This document shows positions 44,518 to 52,548 of a stretch of 64,000 bases of DNA, piece by piece (position 1 is the first letter of the stretch; the number at the start of each line of letters is the position of its first letter). The DNA comes from Telmatobacter sp. DSM 110680 (GTDB taxonomy: Bacteria; Acidobacteriota; Terriglobia; Terriglobales; Acidobacteriaceae). Under the pieces are notes generated by a model. It ran no database searches and was not told the origin of the DNA. It saw only the letters and a list, made by a program, of their open reading frames with translations. The position numbers were made by a program, and so were the translations under genes. Where the stretch lies: the NCBI RefSeq assembly GCF_039994875.1, contig NZ_CP121196.1, forward strand, positions 186,001 through 250,000, written 5' to 3'.

Positions 44518-45520
44518 GCCCGCTCCCGGTGTCGGAGATGGCGATTTCTTCTACCGGAGCGGGGGGCTCAAGCTCTGGCTGGGACATACCCGCGGTTTGC
44601 ATCATGCGCTCGATATCGTAGCCTTCTTTGCGCACGCGCTGGTCGTAGTAGAAGAGTGTGAAACCGGTGGCATAGATCGGTCCGACAAAGGAGTTGGTGA
44701 GGAACGCCAGGAATTGCTGAACCACGCTCATCCATACCGGGAGCACTCCCTGGTGCTTGATGCCGACCACGATGAAGAAACCCTGGGTGATGCCGGTCAT
44801 GCCAAGTTGAATAATCAAGGCGAGCAGTCCCAGCATGAAGATTCGACCGCGTGAGCCTTTGCTAAGTTGAATGCTGCGGCGGATAGCTGCGCGCGCTTTG
44901 AGATTTTCCACGGTGCAGGCCGGAACTGCAAGTGCATAGCGCAGGCTCATGATGATGCCGAAAATAAGGGAACCGAGAAGCAGAAAGAGAAACGCCACAC
45001 TCGATACCAGGAAGACAATCATCTTCGAAGGGTCAGGCGGCGGAGCGTGTGGCGTTGGCGAGAAGACTCCTGTCGGACGAATATAGACAAGGATCACCGC
45101 AGCATAGGCGGCATAAATCACCACGCATGGAAACCAAGCCCTGAAATAGGTGATGGTCATTAGCCAGAGATAGCGTCCGGTGCGCGGCAGTATGGTGCGA
45201 TAGGCAGCGCCGATGCTGGCTGGTTCGCCAAGGTAAAGCCAGCCCACCGCGCGGGTATTAGCCGCTACCGCAAGGCCGCCCGCCACAAAAATCGCGAGAT
45301 AAAGAACGACCAGTCCAACCACCGAGACGACGATCAGGCCGGTATTCATGTGCATGGATTTCGCGGCTTGCTGCGCCCCGATTTGCAACAGACTCAGAAC
45401 GAGCAGTATGCCGCCGTACACCGAAGAGATGCCCGCAAGTAACAGAAAATTTGAGCGGTAGAGTTCCGCAGTTTTATCCAGGATTTCGCCAAGGGTGAGC
45501 GGACGCAGCGTCGTTTCCAT
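44510..45520 (-). CDS. Multi-pass membrane protein, paralogue B
   Basis: 336 residues, about six hydrophobic segments. It shares PLTLGEILDKTAELYRSNF at the N-terminus and TLFYYDQRVRKEGYDIERMM near the C-terminus with the next gene, so the two arose by tandem duplication. It is the first gene of the minus-strand run leading to DUF58. The conserved ends lie on the cytoplasmic side and may be the contact surface for partners. No enzymatic motif is visible. Confidence 0.75.
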   Translation of the reverse strand: METTLRPLTLGEILDKTAELYRSNFLLLAGISSVYGGILLVLSLLQIGAQQAAKSMHMNTGLIVVSVVGLVVLYLAIFVAGGLAVAANTRAVGWLYLGEPASIGAAYRTILPRTGRYLWLMTITYFRAWFPCVVIYAAYAAVILVYIRPTGVFSPTPHAPPPDPSKMIVFLVSSVAFLFLLLGSLIFGIIMSLRYALAVPACTVENLKARAAIRRSIQLSKGSRGRIFMLGLLALIIQLGMTGITQGFFIVVGIKHQGVLPVWMSVVQQFLAFLTNSFVGPIYATGFTLFYYDQRVRKEGYDIERMMQTAGMSQPELEPPAPVEEIAISDTGSGHE

Positions 45521-45827
45521 GCCGGGGTTCCTTCAATCGAATGGGAGGCAGATGCTTTGCGGGGATGCTAGCACAATCATGGCTCGTATGGCGTCACACT
45601 CCAGAGGTATTCCGAAACAGACGAAAATCCCGGCAGTTTTTTCCCACGTGGTACTTCTTACCCGGCGCCTTGACACCCATTTTTATCGCAACTCCTTCGA
45701 AAGAATGAATCAATACAATGGCCCGGCGCTTGCTACATAAGACCTCGTTAGACAAGGGCCCCTATAATTTGCCCGGATTAATTAGAAGACGGTGCCAACA
45801 GGGGGCCGTTCACCCCGGAGGTTAAAT
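45521..45827. other. Divergent promoter region before DUF5818 gene and MoxR-type cluster
   Basis: 307 bases separating the first gene of the minus-strand cluster from the DUF5818 gene. TATAAT at 45763-45768 is a good -10 for the plus-strand gene, though no matching -35 is visible. No credible small ORF is present. Confidence 0.4.
45763..45768 (+). promoter_or_regulatory. Candidate -10 box for the DUF5818 gene
   Basis: A perfect TATAAT lies 60 bases before the start codon, in an intergenic region. The -35 position has no TTGACA-like sequence, so the assignment rests on the -10 alone. Confidence 0.35.
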
Positions 45828-46205
45828 ATGAATCCCAATAAAAAGCAGTTTGTTCTCGGTCTTTCGTCGTGTGCGCTATTGTTGGCGACCATACCAGCGC
45901 TGGGAGCCACCACACCAAAATCCGCAACGCAAATGCCTGTATTTCAAGAGCCGCAGACTCCGCCTTCGCAGACCCAGCCTGATCAGACAATGCCTAATCA
46001 GGATTCCAAGACTGCTACGTTCAGTGGGACTGTTGTGAAAGATGGCGAACAATATGTGCTCCGTGATTCGTCGGGCAGCGTTTACAAATTGGATGACTCT
46101 TCTCGCGCTCAGGCATTCGAAGGCAAGACCGTCAAGGTAACGGGTCGTCTCGATGCGAACTCCAAGATGATTCACGTCGACAGCATTCAAGCGCTTGCTT
46201 CCTAA
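45828..46205 (+). CDS. Small exported DUF5818 protein
   Basis: 125 residues from ATG 45828, which has a strong GGAGG six bases upstream. A signal peptide (FVLGLSSCALLLATIPALGA) is followed by a Gln/Pro/Thr-rich linker and a compact C-terminal beta domain (TATFSGTVVKDGEQYVLRDS, KTVKVTGRLDANSKMIHVDS) with the pattern of DUF5818, likely an OB-type barrel. The family is common in Acidobacteria; its function is unknown. The gene is monocistronic with its own terminator. Confidence 0.8.
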   Translation: MNPNKKQFVLGLSSCALLLATIPALGATTPKSATQMPVFQEPQTPPSQTQPDQTMPNQDSKTATFSGTVVKDGEQYVLRDSSGSVYKLDDSSRAQAFEGKTVKVTGRLDANSKMIHVDSIQALAS

Positions 46206-46247
46206 ACCGCCCGAAAAAATTTAAAAACAAATCTTAGAAAGTTAACC

Positions 46248-46284
46248 AATCCGGATGCCGGAGATGTAAGCTGGCATCCGGATT
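46248..46284 (+). terminator. Intrinsic terminator after the DUF5818 gene
   Basis: Perfect 12-bp stem AATCCGGATGCC/GGCATCCGGATT with a 13-base loop, followed by GTTATTTCC, 43 bases beyond the stop. The downstream T run is modest. Confidence 0.7.
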
Positions 46285-46330
46285 GTTATTTCCTCAGGGA
46301 GCTTCCCGAGAGCAGTAACCAAAGGCAACG

Positions 46331-46380
46331 CCACCGCCGAAGTCGAGCACGGTAAATCCGCCGCTCAACTTCGGCGGTGG
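46331..46380. repeat. 13-bp inverted repeat upstream of the DinB gene
   Basis: CCACCGCCGAAGT and ACTTCGGCGGTGG pair perfectly across a 24-base loop, about 55 bases before the DinB start. With no T run it is more likely a leader structure or operator-like element than a terminator. Confidence 0.5.
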
Positions 46381-46434
46381 TGCGTCGAGGGTGATTCGAT
46401 AAAATTTGCTACGTCAAGAAGGGACGATCCATCC

Positions 46435-46962
46435 ATGTCTACCGATCCTGCAATCGAAACATTCCTCAAGTTTTCGCAAAGCAAGCTGCTGGAACAGTAT
46501 TGGCCGCGCCTGCGCAAAGCAGTTGAGACGTTGAGCGACGACCAGATCTGGTGGCGTCCGAACGAGGCCAGCAATAGTATCGGCAACCTCATTCTGCATT
46601 TGAATGGGAACGTCTGGCAGTGGCTGGTTGCATCGTTCAATCGGCTTGAAGATCAGCGCGACCGCCCGGCCGAATTCAACGCGACCGGCGATCTAACAGC
46701 AGCCGACCTGCTCGCGAGGCTTGGAGCCACGATGGAGGAAGCGGCAAAAGTGCTGGCAAAACTCACGCGCGAAGATCTGCTCGCAACGTGGAATATCCAA
46801 GGCTATACGGTAACGGGACTGGCCGCCGTCTATCAGGTGGTTGAACACTTTGGATTGCATTACGGGCAGATTGTGTACATCACAAAAATGCAGGAAGGCC
46901 GCGATCTCGGCTTCTACAAGGATCTAGGAAAGACCGGGCGTGCCGTTGGAGGATCAGTCTAA
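46435..46962 (+). CDS. DinB-like (DUF1572 type) four-helix bundle protein
   Basis: 175 residues. The DinB pattern is visible: LSDDQIWWRPNEASNSIGNL, ILHLNGNVWQWL with the first metal histidine, and VVEHFGLHYGQIVYI with the other two. Members are metal-dependent thiol transferases or of unknown function. It is distinct from the YfiT-like protein at 11.4 kb, which belongs to another DinB branch. The gene is monocistronic; a 7-bp GC stem lies between its end and the convergent lipoprotein gene. Confidence 0.82.
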   Translation: MSTDPAIETFLKFSQSKLLEQYWPRLRKAVETLSDDQIWWRPNEASNSIGNLILHLNGNVWQWLVASFNRLEDQRDRPAEFNATGDLTAADLLARLGATMEEAAKVLAKLTREDLLATWNIQGYTVTGLAAVYQVVEHFGLHYGQIVYITKMQEGRDLGFYKDLGKTGRAVGGSV

Positions 46963-46982
46963 AGATGTACAGACGTTCGAGT

Positions 46983-47013
46983 GCGCGCGAGACGTGAGAA
47001 ACGAGACGCGCGC
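46983..47013. terminator. GC hairpin between convergent DinB and lipoprotein genes
   Basis: GCGCGCG/CGCGCGC, a 7-bp stem with a 17-base loop, sits in the 56-base gap between two convergent genes. It lacks a U run, so termination is only a possibility. Confidence 0.35.
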
Positions 47014-47018
47014 GTTGC

Positions 47019-47909
47019 TTACTGCAGGCTCTGTATCTGAGTTCCCGCGGGGATCTTCACTGAGAATTCGTCGGCTGGTAAGTGGTCCTGATTGTTGACC
47101 ACCTTTTCAACCGTGAGCACGATCTGTATTCCCTCAAGCGGGCGCTTAATGACCACTCTTGTGGGATATTTGCTGTCCCCGAAGCTCTGGTATGCGGAGT
47201 AGGTGACCTGGCTCTCCAGATTTCCTTCACTGTCATACATGTCTTGATTGGACGGCAACAGGTCGTCGCGATGGAAGGTGAGCACGCGGACTGGCTTATC
47301 CCTTCGGCTTCCATTGGGCGCATGACGCGTGATATTCAGGATGTACTCCGGCATCGTGTACAGATGCTTCTTTGCCGCGTCTTCAATCGTCTCAGTATCG
47401 GAAGTCTCCGAATAGAAATCCTCGGGTTCCACGCCGCGCACGATCATGGCGTCAAAGAAGAATCCTGGGCGGATATTTTCAAACTGCTTCTCGGATTTTT
47501 TGGTGATCGTATTGGGACCCTGAATTGCTTTGTTCTTCGTGGGGACCAGCAAGGTGAAGGTGATTCCATCGCTTGCCATGTCAAACGCTTTGATACCGAG
47601 GTATTGACCAGCTACCCGCAAATGATTCGGCTTTTCCATCACGATCCATCCACGGACGCTCGGGTAATCCGTTGCCAGGCCCTCCTGCGGTTTCAACATG
47701 GTGGCCTGAATCTCGACGGTGGCGGTGAGGTTCTTGAAGTTATCCCAGCGACGATTTACCTGTTCGACCAATTGTTCCGGAGTAGCCGTCTGAACGTTTG
47801 CCGGAGCTTTCGGCACCGGCAGATGACGCTTCATGGGCAGCAGCGAACAACCGCTTAATAGAAGCGGCAACGCCATGGCGACCATTCCGAACCGGTGACG
47901 CACCATCAT
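47019..47909 (-). CDS. Outer membrane lipoprotein, LolB/DUF4292-like
   Basis: 296 residues. Lipobox LLLSGC (Cys about residue 21) directs lipidation. The mature domain (about 45-296) resembles the LolA/LolB half-barrel: VNRRWDNFKNLTATVEIQA, RGWIVMEKPNHLRVAGQYLG and VVIKRPLEGIQIVLTVEKVV. Such proteins carry lipoproteins or glycolipids to the outer membrane. The start overlaps the mltG stop by four bases, so it is translated together with the peptidoglycan lyase. The exact cargo is unknown. Confidence 0.75.
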   Translation of the reverse strand: MMVRHRFGMVAMALPLLLSGCSLLPMKRHLPVPKAPANVQTATPEQLVEQVNRRWDNFKNLTATVEIQATMLKPQEGLATDYPSVRGWIVMEKPNHLRVAGQYLGIKAFDMASDGITFTLLVPTKNKAIQGPNTITKKSEKQFENIRPGFFFDAMIVRGVEPEDFYSETSDTETIEDAAKKHLYTMPEYILNITRHAPNGSRRDKPVRVLTFHRDDLLPSNQDMYDSEGNLESQVTYSAYQSFGDSKYPTRVVIKRPLEGIQIVLTVEKVVNNQDHLPADEFSVKIPAGTQIQSLQ

Positions 47910-48949
47910 CGCTGCCCTGCCTTCTTGATGGCATGCCGATAGCCGGAGACATTGTGGGTGTGCTCTTCAAGCGTCGTGGCAAAGAGCGATTTGCCTTGTG
48001 GATTGGCGCCTGCAGCTACGAAGTAAAGATAATTAGAGGGGGCTGGATCCATCGCGGCACGCAACGAAGGCAGTCCTGGATTTGCTACTGGGCCGGGTGG
48101 CAAACCAGCATGTACGTATGTGTTGTACGGCGTGTCGAGTTTCAGATCGCTGGCGTGGATGGCGCCGCGCCATTCGTGCTTAACTTCAAGACCATAGATC
48201 ACCGAAGGATCGGTCATGAGCGGCATATGTTTCGCGAGCCGGTTTTCAAACACGCCGGCGATCAGCGGCCGCTCCGAGTCCAAGGCCGATTCCCGCTCGA
48301 CCAGCGATGCAAGGGTTACCACCTGGTGCATATTCTGTTTGAGACCAATTTGCGCGGCCTCAATACGGAATTGGCGAACCATGGCAGCAGCCACCTGTGC
48401 CGGTGTTGTCTTACGCTGAAACCGATATGTATCGGGAAACAGATAGCCCTCCAGCGTTTTTGCCTGCGGATCGATATCCGCCACCAACTCAGTCAGCCGC
48501 GCCTGCTGGTCTAGAAACTCAGTACGTGTGGCGATGCCGGCCTGTTCCAGCCGAGCCGCAACGTCGAAAATACTTGCCCCTTCCGGCACCGTCACGGCTA
48601 CGGTGTAGACGTCGCCCCGGGCGATTCGGTCGTAGACGTCCTTCAGTGGCGTCGGACGGTCGAAGCGATACTCCCCCGCTTTCAACTTGCCTTTCCGCAC
48701 CCAGCGCCACAGATCGAAGGCGAACTGGCTACGAATTATGCCTGCGGATTCCAATTGCTGGGCGATGCGCGTCGTCGAAGATCCGGGCGTGATATCGATG
48801 AAAGTCTCGGTCGACGGCCCAAATGGAGTGAAGATGACCCACGCGGTCAGCGCTGCCACCCCCAAAACGGCCAAAAACAACAGCAACAGCAATGCTTTCA
48901 GCGCGCCTGAGCTCTTCCTTTTTTTGATTTTGCTGCTCCTGCGAGCCAT
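47906..48949 (-). CDS. mltG: MltG-type endolytic transglycosylase (YceG-like)
   Basis: 347 residues. A basic N-terminus and one membrane helix (about 17-40) lead to a LysM-like segment and the YceG core: LEGYLFPDTYRF, the catalytic-Glu motif TLASLVERES, NRLAKHMPLMTDPSVIYGLE, and DTPYNTYVHAGLPPGPVANP. MltG cleaves nascent glycan strands and sets their length. It is the first gene of a two-gene operon with the lipoprotein gene. In many bacteria mltG neighbours ruvX, which here lies 0.9 kb away on the other strand. Confidence 0.94.
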   Translation of the reverse strand: MARRSSKIKKRKSSGALKALLLLLFLAVLGVAALTAWVIFTPFGPSTETFIDITPGSSTTRIAQQLESAGIIRSQFAFDLWRWVRKGKLKAGEYRFDRPTPLKDVYDRIARGDVYTVAVTVPEGASIFDVAARLEQAGIATRTEFLDQQARLTELVADIDPQAKTLEGYLFPDTYRFQRKTTPAQVAAAMVRQFRIEAAQIGLKQNMHQVVTLASLVERESALDSERPLIAGVFENRLAKHMPLMTDPSVIYGLEVKHEWRGAIHASDLKLDTPYNTYVHAGLPPGPVANPGLPSLRAAMDPAPSNYLYFVAAGANPQGKSLFATTLEEHTHNVSGYRHAIKKAGQR

Positions 48950-49178
48950 GCGCTCCTGAAAAACTCCCGTCTTTATCTAAGACGCAGGTGTAAACCCTGT
49001 GGATTCTCTATCTTTCATCATTGTATCGGGTCTCAAAAAATTTGCCCGCGCCATCGTTTTTCTGGGCCAATCACTCACGAAAGTGCTTGTATTCACGTCA
49101 GATGAATAAAGCGTCCGCGATTCAGTTGAATACAGCAACAATAGTGTTCTGCAGCAAGTACACATTGGAGATCGATCG

Positions 49179-49784
49179 ATGACTTCGCGTGCATTCATTT
49201 TTTGCAGCCTTTTGGCCCTCTGCCTATCCACCGCAATCCAGCTGCGAGCCCAAGCTCACCCGGGTTCCGACGCAACGTCAGCATCCCAGGCATCCGTTGA
49301 AGTTTTTGGAGGATTCTCGCTCGCGGGAGGAGGTTTGACCGGAACCAGTTATGGTTTCAATGGAGGAGCGGACTTCCGGCTTGTACCGCGGGTCTTTCTC
49401 GTCGCAGACATCAACCAATTCCACGTTCCCAGTCCATCCTCTTCGAATACTGAGTCAGAAACCGTGTACCTTGCCGGCCCCCGCTACCTCGTCCCTGTTC
49501 ATTCATCGTCGCGCACGTCCTTATTCGGGCAATTTCTGATCGGCGGTGACACCTTCCACAACGGCGGGCAGGCCTATACATACGAATTCAATAACGCCAC
49601 CTCGCTTGCGCTCTCAGCTGACGGCGGCGTTGATTACGCATTGAGCCGACATCTCGGTGCCCGCTTTCAAGGCGGATACTTGCTCACGAAGCTTAAGTAC
49701 AGCACCTACGGAGGACCTGTGAATCCTTCGTCTGCCTCTGACAATCAGGGGCGCTTTGCGGTAGACATCGTCTACCGCTTTTGA
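49179..49784 (+). CDS. Small outer membrane beta-barrel protein
   Basis: 201 residues with a signal peptide (about 1-25) and a mature chain of alternating beta strands rich in Gly, Ser and Tyr: SVEVFGGFSLAGGGLTGTSY, HLGARFQGGYLL and the C-terminal strand FAVDIVYRF ending in Phe. These are features of eight-stranded outer membrane barrels (OmpA/OprF-like or OMP_b-brl). It has no periplasmic peptidoglycan-binding domain. The role is unknown. It sits divergently from mltG and 58 bases upstream of ruvX. Confidence 0.72.
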   Translation: MTSRAFIFCSLLALCLSTAIQLRAQAHPGSDATSASQASVEVFGGFSLAGGGLTGTSYGFNGGADFRLVPRVFLVADINQFHVPSPSSSNTESETVYLAGPRYLVPVHSSSRTSLFGQFLIGGDTFHNGGQAYTYEFNNATSLALSADGGVDYALSRHLGARFQGGYLLTKLKYSTYGGPVNPSSASDNQGRFAVDIVYRF

Positions 49785-49842
49785 GCTGAGAGCTGACGCC
49801 AGCGGTTAAGCTGGAAAAGATAAGCTGGAATTCGGAGCCTGC

Positions 49843-50295
49843 ATGGCAGAAACTCAGCCGCCGCGCTATCTGGCGCTCGACGTGGGTTCGAAACGCATCG
49901 GTGTTGCCGTCTCCGACGAACTGGGACTGACGGCTCAGCCGGTCCTGACCCTCGAACGGCGTCGCAATCAACGCGAAGACTTGCGGTCGATCGCGCGCCT
50001 CTGCCGCCGCTTCGGGGTAGCGGGTATTGTGGTTGGCAACCCCCTTACGATGACAGGGGAAGTGAGCGTACAGGCTGCAAAGGTGCAGGTTTTTGCCGCC
50101 GAACTTGGGGAACTTGCCGGGTTACCGATTCACCTTTGGGACGAGCGCCTGACTACGCATGAGGCACACCAGATGCTGTACGAAGCAGGTCACGCCCGCC
50201 AGGATCACCGCCGCGTGGTCGACCAGGTTGCCGCGACGCTTATCCTGCAATCGTTTCTCGCTGCTCAAGCCGACCGGCCGGCCGAATCAATCTAA
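49843..50295 (+). CDS. ruvX: Putative pre-16S rRNA nuclease / Holliday junction resolvase-like RuvX (YqgF)
   Basis: 150 residues. The RNase H-like signature YLALDVGSKRIGVAVSDELG gives the first catalytic Asp, and GIVVGNPLTMTGEVS and the late LWDERLTTHEAHQML with the final VDQVAATLILQSFL complete the YqgF pattern. The family trims the 5' end of 16S rRNA precursor and has been proposed as a resolvase. It ends 32 bases from the convergent anti-sigma gene. Confidence 0.93.
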   Translation: MAETQPPRYLALDVGSKRIGVAVSDELGLTAQPVLTLERRRNQREDLRSIARLCRRFGVAGIVVGNPLTMTGEVSVQAAKVQVFAAELGELAGLPIHLWDERLTTHEAHQMLYEAGHARQDHRRVVDQVAATLILQSFLAAQADRPAESI

Positions 50296-50327
50296 AAGGC
50301 GGTCTGACAATTCAAAAGCGGTAAGAG

Positions 50328-51080
50328 CTACTGATTGGCATTCTGCAATATCTGGGCAAGGTGCCGAACACCCGTTTTTTCCGCATCTCCAATCACAAAG
50401 AAACGCAGTCCCTGGCTGTTCCACGTCTCGATGTTGAAGGCGTTTCGCGCATCGGCCCTCTCTGAAACTGGGAACGCGCTGCCAAACACGCCATCGTCCT
50501 GCATAATCAACACCGAAATTTTGTGCTGCCCCATGCCCACTACAACTTGTGCCGACGGCTGCTGATGCAGATACACTAACCGGCCGCCGAGCAAGGTGAA
50601 TTCAGTCCCAGCGAACTCGGGAAGGTTGAATGAAAAGGGGATGCGCCCCTGGAACCACGGCTTCACCGTGTGCCGGTCAGAGGAGACGACGTCATACGGA
50701 TTCGCACTCGCCAAATCGCCCACGTGTAAGTCTGCTACTTCTCGATAAGCATCCGCGCGCACGGCACCTTGTCGCATCCAGAACATAACGAAGACCAGCA
50801 TCGCCAGCGCCGCAATCGCGAGGGAAAGGCCTCCAAATGCTTTGAAGCCCGGTTTGCGCGGCGCGGTCTGGGACTGGATTTTGCGTCTGAATTCCACACT
50901 CGGGGTGAACCGTGTGCGTGCTGTTCTCATGGTTCGGCGCACGCTCAGCATGCTCGCAACCTCTGCCGTGCATGTACTGCAGGTGGAGAGATGCCGTTCC
51001 AGGGCATTTCCCTCCTCTGCTTGCACCTCTCCATCTAAATATGCTGCAAGCATCTCGCGATCCTGATCGCAAGGCATCAT
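50328..51080 (-). CDS. Zinc-finger anti-sigma factor
   Basis: 250 residues. The N-terminal ZAS domain (about 1-60) contains HLSTCSTC, the HxxxCxxC zinc motif that binds ECF sigma factors. One membrane helix follows at about 82-104, and the extracytoplasmic domain has the RsiW-like pattern SSDRHTVKPWFQGRIPFSFN and TLLGGRLVYLHQQPSAQVVV. It holds its partner sigma factor at the membrane until a periplasmic signal releases it. The start overlaps the sigma gene stop by four bases, so the two proteins are made in coupled amounts. Confidence 0.92.
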   Translation of the reverse strand: MMPCDQDREMLAAYLDGEVQAEEGNALERHLSTCSTCTAEVASMLSVRRTMRTARTRFTPSVEFRRKIQSQTAPRKPGFKAFGGLSLAIAALAMLVFVMFWMRQGAVRADAYREVADLHVGDLASANPYDVVSSDRHTVKPWFQGRIPFSFNLPEFAGTEFTLLGGRLVYLHQQPSAQVVVGMGQHKISVLIMQDDGVFGSAFPVSERADARNAFNIETWNSQGLRFFVIGDAEKTGVRHLAQILQNANQ

Positions 51081-51607
51081 CGCACCTCCTGGCCAGCGTT
51101 TGCGTTGAGCGCCGCTCGCAAGCTTGCACGGGCCCGCGAAAGCCGCGACATCACTGTTCCCGGCGGGACATCAAGCACCTCGGCAATCTCGCGGTACGAC
51201 ATCTCCTCCACCTCGCTGAGCAGAATAATCTGCCGGTAGTTCACCGGAAGGGACTCCAGTGCGGTAAAGACGGCATGCTCGCTTTGGCTGCGCAGCAACA
51301 GTAGCTCAGGGGTCAAGTCGTGCGCCATCGCCAGGTCGGTTCTTAATTCGTCGTCTTCAAGATATTGCGTATTCCGGGCAGCGAGACCACTCTTTGAAGT
51401 TAGGAAGATGTTGCGGAGAATGCGAAACATCCAGGCACGCAGGTTAGTGCCCTCTGCGAAAGAGCCAAAGCCTTTCAGAGCCTTGGCGTAGGTCTCCTGT
51501 ACCAGATCTTCGGCGTCAGTTCGATCGCCGCCAGTGAGCCAGCATGCGTGGTTGTAAAGCTGGTCGAACAGTGGCATGGCCAACTGCTCAAAGAACACCC
51601 GATCCAT
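51077..51607 (-). CDS. ECF-family RNA polymerase sigma factor
   Basis: 176 residues with region 2 (DRTDAEDLVQETYAKALKGF then LRAWMFRILRNIFL) and region 4 (LESLPVNYRQIILLSEVEEM followed by SYREIAEVLDVPPGTVMSRL, a helix-turn-helix). Region 3 is absent, as in all ECF factors. It is co-expressed with the downstream anti-sigma factor and follows two c-type haem proteins and a Tat-exported phosphoesterase, so it may respond to a redox or envelope signal; that is inference from context. Confidence 0.95.
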   Translation of the reverse strand: MDRVFFEQLAMPLFDQLYNHACWLTGGDRTDAEDLVQETYAKALKGFGSFAEGTNLRAWMFRILRNIFLTSKSGLAARNTQYLEDDELRTDLAMAHDLTPELLLLRSQSEHAVFTALESLPVNYRQIILLSEVEEMSYREIAEVLDVPPGTVMSRLSRARASLRAALNANAGQEVR

Positions 51608-51639
51608 CCTGTCTCCTGCGACCGACCTCAGCCCGGATT

Positions 51640-52068
51640 CTATTTGCCCGAGGATTGCCGGAGAAACTGAATAATATCCGCTCTCTCCTGGGGATTGGGC
51701 ACGTGAAACGCCATGTCATTGTTCGGAACGACTGCTTCTGGATTGGTAAGCCACTGATCGAGTGAACCTTCGTCCCAGAGTATGTGCGCGGCTTTCAGTT
51801 CATCGGAATAACTGAAGTCCGCGATGCTGCCGGATCTTCGACCGTACACATCTCGCAGCCGCGGTCCCTCCTTGTTCTTGTCGAGAGAATGACAGCCTGT
51901 GCACCTCTTTTCGAAGAGCTGTTTTCCTGTTTGCGGATTTCCGTTGATCGCTCGGTCAATTCTGATTGCACCTTCCGCGCTGCTTACATGCGGGAAGGAA
52001 GAGATTGCCGCGGCCGTCCAGATTATTGCGACCAAGATCAGAATTCTGCTGTCAGTTCCCTTCTTCAT
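51640..52068 (-). CDS. Small exported c-type cytochrome
   Basis: 142 residues from ATG 52068, which has AGGAG five bases upstream; a longer reading to 52095 lacks this. A signal peptide (about 7-30) precedes a class I cytochrome c domain with the haem motif CTGCHS (C-x2-CH) near residue 58 and a distal methionine in NDMAFHVPN, followed by a C-terminal helix (ERADIIQFLRQ). It transfers electrons in the periplasm. The start overlaps the upstream haem-binding gene. Partners are probably the neighbouring haem-binding protein and an unknown oxidase or dehydrogenase. Confidence 0.9.
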   Translation of the reverse strand: MKKGTDSRILILVAIIWTAAAISSFPHVSSAEGAIRIDRAINGNPQTGKQLFEKRCTGCHSLDKNKEGPRLRDVYGRRSGSIADFSYSDELKAAHILWDEGSLDQWLTNPEAVVPNNDMAFHVPNPQERADIIQFLRQSSGK

Positions 52069-52546
52069 TTTTCTCCTTGTGTCCAGCCGCTTCAATCCGG
52101 ATGCGCTTTCTCTCGGCGCGCGTCCATGCTGTCACTTGCCGATTTTCGTTTTCGGTAAGGGCCGCCGAGTGGATCAGCGCGTAGGGTTTTGGCGGCATCT
52201 CTCCGCCTCTTGCTTCGGCAGCAATGCGCGCTAGTGCTGCAATTCGGTCTTCTGCGCCCATGCCTGCCCAGGCCGAAAAGTTCAGCGCAGTACGTCCTCT
52301 CACGACATCGCGTTCCACCAGCCACGAGACAGGAGCTATCCGGCTATACACGGGCCAATGCGTCTGGTTCGAATGGCAATCTGCGCAGTTTCGCTCGAGA
52401 ATGCCGCGGACATCGCCGGGGACTTCGCTGCCGCTCAAGATCGCCGGGCCAGTGTTGTCATCGCGCAGGTTGCCCCAGGGATGCACGAACGAAAGGCTTC
52501 CACCGGCAGCGATTAGAAACACCGCACAAGCTATCGCCGGCCTCAT
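52052..52546 (-). CDS. Haem-binding domain protein (exported, CxxCH)
   Basis: 164 residues. A signal peptide (about 1-21) is followed by the PF14376-type haem-binding domain: ILERNCADCHSNQTHWPVYS gives the CxxCH motif, then RIAPVSWLVERDVVRGRTAL and NFSAW. The family occurs in cytochrome clusters and is thought to carry covalent c-type haem. Its end overlaps the cytochrome c gene by 17 bases; upstream it follows the phosphoesterase by two bases. Confidence 0.88.
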   Translation of the reverse strand: MRPAIACAVFLIAAGGSLSFVHPWGNLRDDNTGPAILSGSEVPGDVRGILERNCADCHSNQTHWPVYSRIAPVSWLVERDVVRGRTALNFSAWAGMGAEDRIAALARIAAEARGGEMPPKPYALIHSAALTENENRQVTAWTRAERKRIRIEAAGHKEKNEEGN

Positions 52547-52548
52547 GA

